From the NCBI GenBank assembly GCA_947462335.1, contig OX381710.1:57730842-57794841 (forward strand): 64,000 nucleotides of DNA. Reading direction: 5' to 3'. Source of the DNA: Harmothoe impar (Eukaryota > Annelida > Polychaeta > Phyllodocida > Polynoidae). Below, piece by piece: positions 39,101 to 51,100 of the stretch (position 1 is its first letter; every line of letters starts with the position of its first letter). Position numbers and translations under genes: made by a program. The notes beneath the pieces are model-generated. The model ran no database searches. It was given only the letters and a program-made list of their open reading frames with translations, and was not told the origin of the DNA.

Positions 39101-42100
39101 TCAGCAGGTGTAGAGCTTTAATGCAGCCAATATCTCTTATTGCTGGATTTGTGTAACTAAAGATTATAAACTCATCAGATTACTTATCAGAACCATGTTA
39201 TTTTCCTATCTTATTGTCTGTTACTGGTTAGACTCAGTAGTTCTCCTTCTATAGATGGTCTGCTGCCGTCCACATAACCCTGCGGCAGTCTATACCGTGA
39301 TATAACAGCATGTAGCTTGTGTCCCAGGTGTGTACACGGCCGGGTCTGCAGCATGGAGGCAGCTGCTGACAGACAGCTGGGAGGAGGAGCTGCTCGGCCA
39401 CACCCCACCCACACACCTCACACTGAGACCTGTCCTGTTAGAGAACCACTACCAGCTCACCTACAGGCACATACAGACAGGTGAGGGAGTTGAATATGTT
39501 ACACAGAAGGTATTCAAACAGGAAAATAAAGTAAAACGATTAATTTATTACTATTTGATCACAACAAAGAGAATACGCTGATCTCCTTTTCAAAACACTG
39601 TGTAAGTGTGCAAAGATGTTTCTTCTAATAACTATGTTCTTTGCCATTGCAATTTGTCATGGGTGAAATTACATGGTCAATTTAAATTGTCTTTTTTATG
39701 ACAACTGGCTTCAGAATATAGAGGGGTTTCATGTAATATCTCCATGTATCTATTTATAAGTGTATTCCAACTATAGGGCACTGTTATACATTTATATAAC
39801 TGTGCCTTCATAACCATCAAGAAGAAAACATGACATTTCGTTGCATAATGGGATTTCTACCTGGTTTCACATATTTCTTTATCAATTTTAAGCTCAAATG
39901 TGTCCAGCCTAAGGTGTGTATCATAGGGTGAATTGCATTAAACGTTTTTTTTGGGACCCCTCTAGTTCTGATTTGGGCAATAGGCCCCTCTACCTCCATG
40001 TTTCCCTATGCTGAAGAGGTAAGTTTTGTGACTTGTGCATATTGTAGAATAGGGTTTTTTTGAGGGGGGGGGGGACAAACATATTCAGCCCCCCCCCCCC
40101 CGCCCCCCTGCCCCCCCCCTCTCCTACGCCACTGTAATGTCCTCCACAAGGGCTGCTCGATGTGGGCACGGATCAGTTTCAAGGTGGGCTACCCAATATT
40201 AGTGGAGGTGGTGTTTGGACAGGCAAATTAATATGGTATAGTTCTGAACCTCGACATTAGATGGCCCCTACTATAAGGGGGTTTCCTCCAAAGCAGGATA
40301 TATTTTCCTTAGTACAATAAATTCGAAATAGATTACTAAGTTTTGGAATAGGTAATGATGAACAGATTTTCTAAACGTTTAGAAAGAAATGAATGTTCTC
40401 ATTTGAATGACCAAAATGAGCTTATCCAAGTATACCATAGACCCCATTCCAGTCACTTTCGGATTGCCTTAAATATGGGCAACTGTTTGCTGTAGGTAGG
40501 AACTGTGGGCATGACGGCCAATGAATCCCTAGATCAGAGAAATGTGACTTGTCTGCATGGCTCGAATATAATGATTATAGTTCACACTTATTCATAATTG
40601 AATTGGAATAATATGATTCGACCTTGGGTGCATTACTTAGCAGCACCTCGGATATGTTCACTCCCCTGGGGGGGGGGGGGTAGGCCCTGAAGGGGAGACA
40701 AAAAGATATTACAAAGAGTTATGACTGCTCAATAATTTGAAGAAAAACAAGAGATTTAGAAAAGATTTTTGGTGCCACATTATCAAATTTGGCAACCCAG
40801 CCAGGACCCCATCTTAGCTCACTTGGGTCCAGAGCAAAAGCAAACGACGAAACCTTCTGGTCTGAAACAAGGCAGCCAACTTAGGGCCACTTTGGGAGCT
40901 GACTGTGGCCCCACATTGGGCTACATAGTGTTTTCTACTAGGAATATTGAAGTGCGTCAATATATTGACTAAAATCATCAGAGGGATAGAGAGGTTTCAG
41001 GCTATTCTGTTGGTGAGAGCAGTGTGTGTACCCATGCAATTTAGAGATAAATAAACGTTCAGCTGGAGATGTCCAGGTCAGTAAGGTTATCTGGGACTGG
41101 GGACGCTCACTCTCCAAGCAGACCTTTGGGTGTGTGGTGGTTCGTAGTTAACTCTAGGTTAAAGAACAACGATCACGGCAGTTTCCAGGTGCGAGAATAT
41201 ATCGGTCTTTATTCACAAGAATAACAACTCCAGTTCCTTTACTAGGGAACAATCAGTGTAGAATCAATACACACATGTAAATCAGGTTTCTCTATAAATA
41301 GAGGAAACGGTCAGTATACAACTCTTAGCATACAACTCTGTCCGCACGGTTGGACATGTGAAGTCTCTCGTCAGTCGGGCCTGCACTGACTGCCCTCCAG
41401 GTAAACACACGGGTCTTATATAACACCGGCTCTTAGGTCACGTGGCCAGGTGGGTGGGTCGGCCGCCCACCTGAGAGCGGCACACGGTTACCTGAAGAGG
41501 ACCTGCGCCCTCTCCCGGGAACTGTGTGCACTAGCTCCAGGTGGAGAAGCCGAGTAAACAGACGTTACCCGGAAATACCGTGTATGAGATTAATATGTAA
41601 TATCATGCCCCTACACTACCCCCCCTAGACAAAACTAGGTGGTAACAAATATGTACGGTTTTCCTAACATATAGAAAACACTTTAGACAAACGTATTATA
41701 GTTATTGTCTATACAGTAACTTAGGGGCGTAACATATTATCACGACGATTAGACAAGCGAGATCAATGAACTCATTAAAATTTTATGGCATTACACTGTA
41801 CTAGCAACCATAATACATTTTCATACACACAATCGAACGGCTTGACACATTTCGATATGACTTCCTTATTAAGTTATTACTCGGTTATTAAAAAATGCGC
41901 GTGGGGCGTGTATATATTTAAGTTGAACAGAAAAGTTAATTAAAAACCAGTCCTGATAAGGACTCACAACCGCCAGCGTCTTACATTGATATGTGTTTTT
42001 AATGAATACATTCACACAATGGATAATAGTAACCACAGCCTTTGTTTGAGCTGGGTAGTCCGATTATATAACCGGAGACCTTAATACCTCTCGCAACATA

Positions 42101-45100
42101 TAACAGAGTCGACACACACGACAATACACAATGGTATAAATGTATGATTTACACATAGTCTTAACGACTGCACACACAGACTTTTTACGAGTAGCCACAT
42201 CTCCTAGCTTATCAGATCATACAATCTTCATATATAGCATGTTATGAAACCCGATTCATATGGTAAGTATGAAGACACCATATTGGAACACCTGAGGTGA
42301 TATGTATCACATAATAATGACTCATTTATATATTAAAAATGTTTTAATGAGTAACCTGGCAGTGTACCCGGAAACCCTTACAATTAAATATAGCTTACTG
42401 GTGATCTAGTTGTGGACAAGGTGCTCTCCGCTTCTAATAGACGAATGAGTAAGGTGCTCTCCTCTTCTTAATACTGTTTCTTGGATAAATATCACCCGAA
42501 GGTAAGTTCATATGTACATAGCTCGCTAAGTATCCCGTCCTCACTCCAGTAATGTTCATGACATATATAAATATAATCCGGCTGGAAACCACCAGTACTG
42601 TCCGTTTAACACGTAATCCTAGCTCCAGGAATGTTCATGATATATATAAGTAGAACTGGAACCACGAGCATTGTCTGTTTGACACGTAATCCTTGGACGG
42701 GAACAGTTTATAACACAGCATAATAGTATCAGGAACACATCATGGTAACGTATCCCAAAAGTTAGATTCAGGGACGTTAGATTAGTAGCTTCCCGGTGGA
42801 GTCCTGATTCCCCATCGGGTCGGCTATAGTTGAGAGTTGAGTAGTTAGGTAAGTCCAGAGCTTCCACGGAAGGTTCCCCCCGCGTTGGTCCATATGCATC
42901 TAAAAAGATGCCCCTCTTTCCCTTGAGAAGGGAAACCCCGTCATAAAAAAATTATGACGTCTGATTAACTGAAAGAACAATTAATCTATCCGGAAACTAT
43001 TATAGTTTCCTCCTCTATTTCTAAAAAAATTAGAAATAGACTCTGAACCTTCTGTTAGTATTTTAACCTAATGGTTCATCTCTCGCCCTCATTAAGGCAA
43101 GCGCGTGCTCAGCCGTGCCATCCCAGGTATCGAGAGTCACGCCAAACACCCCGTAAAATTTTACGTTCATATCTTGTAACCGTTTGGTTAACTTCTCGTT
43201 CTCCTGACGAACGAAACCTGCTGCGGCCTCAGCATTCTTCTGGCCTGTAGCAGCTTCCCTTGACTTTTTAGACAAGTAGTCAGCATTGCCGGCAGCGACC
43301 AATGCTTTCTCCTCCCTATGGGCAATCTTTAGACCATGCGTAAACAGGCCTAACATCTTGGTGTTGTATTCCACCGCTAGCTGTCGTTGGGACTCCTGGA
43401 ATTCTGTAACAATTCTCTGTCCCACCTCGCAGCTCGCCTTCTCTTCCCGAGAGAAGTAGTTAACTATCGGGACGTATTTTAATTTTACGCCACCGGTAGT
43501 TTCCGTGCGGGAGGTACCCGCGACTGGCTGGATGACAACCGGTTCCTGGCTTGCAGGAATCATGGGTTTTACATCCACTCGCGGTGCTTTAATAGCCGCT
43601 GCAGTCTTCGGGACAGTTATACCCCGAGGAGTCACCACTGAGATCAACGATTTGGGCTCAGTTTTCACGGTCAAACTCTCCATACCCCGGGTTGGGGTGG
43701 TGGGAGACCGGACGTCCCTGGGGGTGGGTTTTGCAGTTGTCCCCAGATGGTACGTCAAAGGCAGGGAAGCCTTTGTTCTGGTAGCCGGGCTTTCTTTAGG
43801 CCGGGCACCTCCACAGTCAGGTTGACTGGTGGCACTGTCTGAACTGCTCAGACGTCTGGTACGGTACTCCATGTTGGTAGCCGCCGCCGTATGTCCACCG
43901 GAATCACGTTTCCGATCTTTCCGGTCTGTATACAGCGGGTCTGGATACTCGCGATAGTATTCGCGACCTTCCGGGGCCTGATAATTCCCATAATAGGAAT
44001 TATCGAGTTCCTCCAAAGTGGATCCGGCATGTCTCCGTTTTGGTCCGGGAGAGACCGCAGGAGACCGAGAGCGGTCTCGGGCAGACCGGCTCTTTCCCCG
44101 GGAACCACCCCGGGTTTCCGGCTGGCGGAAACTACCGCCGCCTCTCCGAGAAGTACGGGTAGTGCATAACACCGTATACTCCTCGTCATTCATGGCGAAC
44201 TTGTTGCGTCCGTCCACTCTGGCTATCCTAGCTTTGAACTTCCCATCTGCGACTTCGCAGAAAAAGGGAGTTGCCGGCCGGATTTTAGCCTTCTGATCGT
44301 CCGTTAGTGACTTGTACTGGTCACAGACGGCATCATGTAGGGCATTCACACGATTGCGAGCTACACTGATTCCCATATTATGGCAATCCTTCATGTGGCG
44401 CATGAGCTCACCTCTACGGGGTTCTAGACACCCGTTGCACAGTTGTGACTCTCTACCTACTGTAATATCACAGTGGTACACCACACAGTGGTGCATGTGA
44501 TTCTCACAGAGGTGTCGCAGGAACCGTTGCTTTGTTACAAACACGGTTCTGTCGGTGCCTATCGTGTTTACACACGTGGCAAATGGGCACCAATTTCTTT
44601 CCCGTTGATTATACCAACGGGTGCTCGCAAAAAGAAGCTTTTCTTTCTGCTCCTTACTGTAGTAAGTTTCCGGCAGGATCCTGAGTTGATCTAGCCACTG
44701 CTGATAAAAAGCAGACGGAGGACGGTCCCGGGGTGTATTCCGGATCCAATCCTCATCGTCACTCTGACCTTTACAGTTGGTCGCGAGTGGACATCCAAAA
44801 TTGGTAGGGCCAATTGGACACTGTTCCCACGAATTGGGAATAAACACGCGGAACTTATTATTCGCGTTCTGCCAGACTCGCCTCATCACGTCATTAGGCG
44901 GGATGGGGTCCTCCGGGTCGTTTCCTGGTTCTTCAGCGTTAGCCGGAACCTCTCCCTCCTCCTCATCCGAATGAGCCGGACTACGGAGAGGGCTGAGACG
45001 AGCTGGGTTGATTACCAGCGCAGCCGCAACCGCGGCCGCAGCACCAGCTGCGGCGGTTACATCTGCCACAAGGGCCGGGGTAGGGACGGTGACGCCCGTG

Positions 45101-48100
45101 GTAGAGGGTGCTGGAGTATTGGCTTCGTTGGTATCCATAGCCTCATCCGTAGCTTCCACAGCCCGTGGAATGACGGGCTGTCCCCCGGAAGGTTGTTCCG
45201 GTAATCCTTCTGCTAACACAGAATCCGGCAAGTTAGCTAGTCTTGCCTTTTCGTTCCGGTGAGATTGACGTCCTCTCTCCTGGACAAACTCGTCCGACTG
45301 ATTACTGTCGGCCGAGCTCGACCGGTTCGAGGCCCCCCTCTCACTTTTACTACCGCGCCCCCTAGGTGTGGCTTTCAGCGCTTTTATTCGCGCCTTCTCT
45401 TCCGCACTGGAAGATCTGGTTCGTACTGTCCGAACCGCCTCATCCACCAAACAAGATATGGCAATATTCCGTTTGAGGTTGTGAGTATCCATGTAGGCCT
45501 CTATAGTGGCTACATCCAGGATGTACGAGACTACTCCCTGCATACTAGCGGCAGCAATTTCGTACTCCTTCCGGGTTTTCGGTTCACGGAGTTTCCCGAT
45601 ACGTGCCCGGTACCTGTTGACGCCTGTCAACAACATCCCGGCAACTCAACAATTCGGGTCTAGGGACAGAATTGGGAGTGCTGGCATTAACCGCTTTATG
45701 TCTGCGATATGTAAATCGAAGACAGCTCTTCGTAAGCAGTAGCATACGAGTAGTCCTTTTTGGAGTGCCTCCCAGTACACAAACCAGTCCGGGGGCAACT
45801 CTTCCTGCTCTTCCACTAATAGGAAGAGCAATATCGCCTGCCTTGTTAGCGGGTCAATCCGGTGGGGAGCTCCCTCCGCCGTGAGTCGTAGCACGTCCTC
45901 GTGCAGTTCCACTTCACGTCCATCGTAATTGGACATGAAGCCTCCTAGTGTGGGCACTGCCGGGCGGGGTTTTTCAACGTCCTCCGGCGGTTCTCCATGG
46001 TACAACGGACCCGGGTCCTGATACTCAGCTTCGCCGGTATCAGCTTGGCCGTCAGCTGGGCTGATGGCCTCAATGTCTAACCCCTCCAAGTAATTGGCGG
46101 CGACATTCGCAGGGCGTAGCGATGACTGAGAGTCAACGTCGACGTCCATTATTCCCTCTTGTCCCAGGAAATCCATAGATTCCTGGTCACCGAGGTCAGG
46201 TTGATTATCAACCACATTCCCTCCGCTAGCGGAGTCGCCCTCCTCAAGAGGGTCCACCTGTTGGTGGTCTGTCTCGGAAGACATGTTTGTCACACTCAAG
46301 AAAAGTGTTATTGATGGATTATAGGGGGTCCACCTCCCCACTGCAAGAATGGTCGTGTCCGAGCCCTCACGTCTGCTCTGGACCTCCTCTCAACCCCAAC
46401 TGGCGATTCCCGACGAGCCGCGTGCCTTATATACGGTGCGCCACCGCGCATGCGCAACCCCGCGCGCCCCGTGACCTAGTTCCTTGGAACCAGGTCACCC
46501 GCGCGTTCAATTGTAAACAGGTACCCTCATTCCACGTGTTAATCCTTACGCTCTATCAACTCGTCGAGAGTATCAATGAAATATATATGAATGGCATAAT
46601 AAAGCACATTCACCGGATTATCCGTCCATCACCCATGGGATCCTTGACAGGGGGACTATCACGATCATTCCGAGCGTACTTACTTCCACACATAACTGAT
46701 TACAACATTTAAATATTTAACAAGATTACAGGACACCACACTCGTTGTGTACCGGCTTAGGTTATACCGTCCCTAGCTAGGAACCGGGGACTGCGTCTTA
46801 TGTTTTTAGGCATAACATTAGACCTGGTTCTAGGACACGCCTTTTCTAGAGTGGATTTAGCCTTAACCACACCCTTCCGGGTCCTTTTCCCTTCAGCCAG
46901 CGAGACTTTATTAGCCGCCTTCTTCCCGGATCTTTTTGGGATGACGGGCTTATGCACCATTAGTTTCCGGGAAACCTCCTTCCGCGGCCTTCCGCGTTTC
47001 CGGGGAGGTTCCTTTACTAATTTCCGCTGTTCACTTTCCTCTATCAAAGTATCAACCTCCAACTCATACGAGTCCAGGGACAAATCTCTCCCCTTCCACT
47101 CTCTTAGTCGAGCTACATTAGATTTATACATCTTTCCCTGTAATGAACGTATCACTACAGTACTGTCACTTACTATGCGGGTCACCACAAAGGGTCCATC
47201 CCAATTACTAGCAAGTTTCAGAGTCGATAACGGCTCATGTAATCTTACTACCTGATCACCAACTTTGAATCGTCGCGGCTTAAGACCTAGATCATAGCCG
47301 GTCTTCTGCCAGGTGGCATTCTTCTGTAGTTCAGTTCTCACCAATTCATACGCATATTTGAATTGATCTCTTAATGACTCCACGAACATAACATGGCAGG
47401 GGGTTTCCGGGTTCATTCCTACCACCCCAAATACCAGGTCAGCGGGCATTATTAAATCCTCCCCAAAAACTAACAGATTCGGGGAACAGGAGGTACTAGA
47501 ATGGACAGTGCTATTATATGCATGACACACATAATCACACTGCTCATCCCAGTCGTCCATTTTATCATTCACCAGGGATTTTAACACCTGAATCAATGTA
47601 CGATTGAATCTCTCAACCATTCCATCACTTTGTGGCCGGTAGGGATTTGTTCTCGTCTTACAAATCGCCAATCGGTGACACATTTCCTGCCAAAGATCAG
47701 ATTCAAATTCCCGACCTTGGTCACTATGCATCATTAGGGGAACCCCAAGATGCAATACCCAACCTTGAACAAAAGCTTTTGCACAGGTTGCCGCCTTGTG
47801 ATCCGCTAATGGAAACACTCTTGTATACTTGGTATAATAATCAGTGACGACCATCATACAAGTATTACCCTCAGGGGTAGTTTTAAACCCACTGATTATA
47901 TCTATTGCTACTCGCGCAAATCTTACTCCAAACAACTCCTGGGACAAAGGCATTTTACCCATCCCAGGCCCAGGTTTGTTTTTACAACAATCCGGGCAAG
48001 TAGCAATCCATCTTAATAGATCACTACTCATCCCTGGCCAGTAATATCTCCTTTTCAGACGTTCCAGGGAACGCTTTTTCCCGAAATGTCCACTGGTCAG

Positions 48101-51100
48101 GTGTCCATGGCAATAATACATAACATCCCTCCTCATGCCGGAAGGTATTACCACTTGCCGGACTCTCCTACCGGATGGATTAATCTTCCACCGGTAGACG
48201 ATTCCGCTCTGGACCTCTAACTCTGCCCATTGAGCTATTAGCCTTCTCATTTCCCGGTTCTCCAGGGAAATCTCAGGCCGCGGGGGCCGTATCTTCCTAG
48301 GTAACAATACCAACAACCGGCTATGGTTAGGATCCTTTTCCTGGAACTTCCGGATGGTTCCCATGGACCACTCCAGAACCCCAGTTCCCTTGATCTCAAA
48401 GGGAATCCTTGCTCTGGCTATGACAGCCTCATGCTGACCACAGTCATCACAGTTGGTGTTTTCGCACTTCCTGATAGGACGTCGGGAAAGTGCATCAGCA
48501 TTTACATGCTTTATCCCAGCTCTATGCTGGATCTGACTTTGCTCCAAACCGAACTCGGAAAGGTGTGCTAGCCAACGTCCAATCATTCCTTCCGCATCTT
48601 TGAAATTCAATAACCATCTCAAAGAGGAATGATCGGTTCTTAGCGTAAAATCTGACCCCCAAAGGAAATGTTTGAACTTTTTAGTATAAACTATTACAGC
48701 CAACAATTCCCTTTTAGTGGTACAATAATTTCGCTGAGTCTTACTCATAGTATTACTAGCAAAGGCAATGGGAACCTCCACTCCGCCTTGGACTTGACTG
48801 AGGGCGGCCCCAATACTCTCATTGCTAGCATCTGTATCCAATACAAAATGACCATCCGGGGTGGGATACTTTAACACCGGGGTCTCCACAAACAACTTTT
48901 TTATTGCTAAGAAAGCTGTGTCCTGTTCCTTCACCCATGGGAACTCTTCCTTCCTATTTCCGGGAGTCCAGTGTGACAAACACTGGATCGGATAGGCTAC
49001 CCGGGAATACCCCGGCAGGAAATCCCTATAATATGAGCAGAATCCTAGGAAGGATCGCACATCTTTAGGACCCCTGGGGACCTCCCATTCAGTCACACTC
49101 CTGATCTTTTCCGGATCCGCCTTAACCCCCTCGGTGGAAATAATCCGCCCTAGGTAGTTAATATCCTTCTTAAACAGATTGCATTTCTTTGGTTTCAATT
49201 TGAGACCGTTAGACATGATTCGGTTTAAGACTTCCTCTAAATTACTTAAACAGTCCGCAAAGGTCTTTCCAAACACAATTACGTCATCCAAGTAAACTAG
49301 ACATTTCCGCCATAATAAATCACTTAACAGTGTCTCCATCATGGCTTCAAAGGTGGCCGGCGCATTACATAACCCAAATGGCATCACCTTATATTCAAAC
49401 AAACCGATATGGCTGGAAAACGCAGTTTTCTCCATATCTTCAGGCTTCATGCCTACTTGCCAATACCCGGACTGTAAATCCAGGGTACAGAACCATTCAT
49501 TCCCTCCCAGGGAATCAATCGTCTCATCTATCCTAGGAAGAGGATAGGAGTTCTTTTTAGTCAACCCATTCAGTTTCCGGTAATCAATACAGAACCGTAT
49601 GCTACCATCCTTCTTGGTTACCATACACACAGGGGAGGACCAAGGACTCATGCTGGGAACAATAACATTATCCTTCAGCATTTTCGCTATTTCTTCCTCA
49701 GCTACAATCTTCTTCTTGAGGGGTAATCTCCTATAAGGAATCTTAAAAGCGGGATTATCCCCGGTTTTAATTTCATGCAATACCTTATTGGTTCTCCCCA
49801 GGGGTTCCCCTGGGGCCGCAAAAGCTTGCCTGCATCTCTTCAGCATAGCCTTTAGGGCTTCCTGATCATTCTCATCCGTTATGGACGATCCTGTTAACAA
49901 CTTAGTTAACTCTTCATGCAATTCCTCTTCCCCTCCTTCTTCTAACCTCAGGTCTTGGTGGCTACCGGTGACTGCCTCCGCAAGTATCACTTTCCCAACT
50001 TCAGTGCCTTTCTCAAGATATACTGTGGAGTTTCCGGGGTTGGAAATGGGTGTCACTGTCCATCTGGAATTCCCTACTAGGGTATCCGCAGATTCCAATC
50101 CCTTCCGGGATAATACAGCCATATCCGGCTCGATTACCGCTAATCCTCTCTGGATTAGCCTCCCTGAACTGACTAACACGTCACAGGTCATTCCCGGGGG
50201 AATCTTCACAGTCTGTGCCACACTAGCGACACTACTTATCACTCTCAACTTACAGAGTATGGTCATATCATACGGGTATTCAATTTTCAACTTCCCACTT
50301 TTCGGATTCAAAGTCGCACCGAAAAGCGCCGCAAAATCCAAACCAAGAATACCATCATCTTCAATCTCAGCTATGGTCGGGGCCCAAACAAATTCTTTCC
50401 CGGCCACAGAGATTATCAGAAAAGTCTGTCCAAATGTCCTCATTCTGGTACCATCGGCCGTACAGGCGTTTACCCTCATTGTGAGGTTCTCACACATATT
50501 CGGCAATAAGCTGATGAATCTCTTAGAGACCATGGAGTGGCTAGCTCCAGTATCCGTAAGAAATTCCCCAGTCTTTCCTTGTACAGAACAGGAAACGTAC
50601 CACCTCTTCCCATCAGTTACTGAGGGATTCCTAGTAAACCGGTGAAGGTCACTATCAGTGCTCAGGTCGAATCCACATCCTTTCAGGTGTTCCAGACAAG
50701 GATGACCCGGGGGAAGCCTGGTTCCTCCAACCTTAACCAACTCTTTGGTTATTGACTCCTCTAAACTGGCACTAGGTTTCCCATACGCGCACCCCTGGGC
50801 GCCTGTTGTACCAGTCTCCCCAGCCTCATGGTTTCCGGGATGTACGGTCCCATCTCCCTTCTTGCTGGACGCATTCACTGCTAATGAATCTTCACCGCCA
50901 ACGTCGGTGATAATCTGACATATTTCCTCAGGGGTTACCGTGCTGCCATCCTCGGTAACCCCCTCTAATTTCCCGAAACCTCACTTCTTAAAACAGGTTT
51001 CTCTGCTTTGCATTCAGATGCAAAGTGCCCTTTGACTTGACACCTGTAACACTGGACAGTGTTACGATCGACCCTAGGGCGGCGCCTGGTTTGATTATCA

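Larger units (their letters stand above)
33171..39327. other. Receptor intron 1
   Basis: 6.2 kb. It holds a TA-type foldback MITE (34892-35005) and a possible tRNA-SINE head (36075-36128). The rest is AT-rich DNA with short open frames (for example 37063-37359) that show no family similarity. Confidence 0.55.

Noticed and set aside
43063..45636. Retroviral-type envelope gene by position
   Set aside because: No signal peptide, membrane segment or fusion-peptide-like stretch; Cys/His pattern looks nuclear or nucleic-acid binding.
49881..50645. 254-codon + strand frame
   Set aside because: Antisense shadow of pol; no family similarity.
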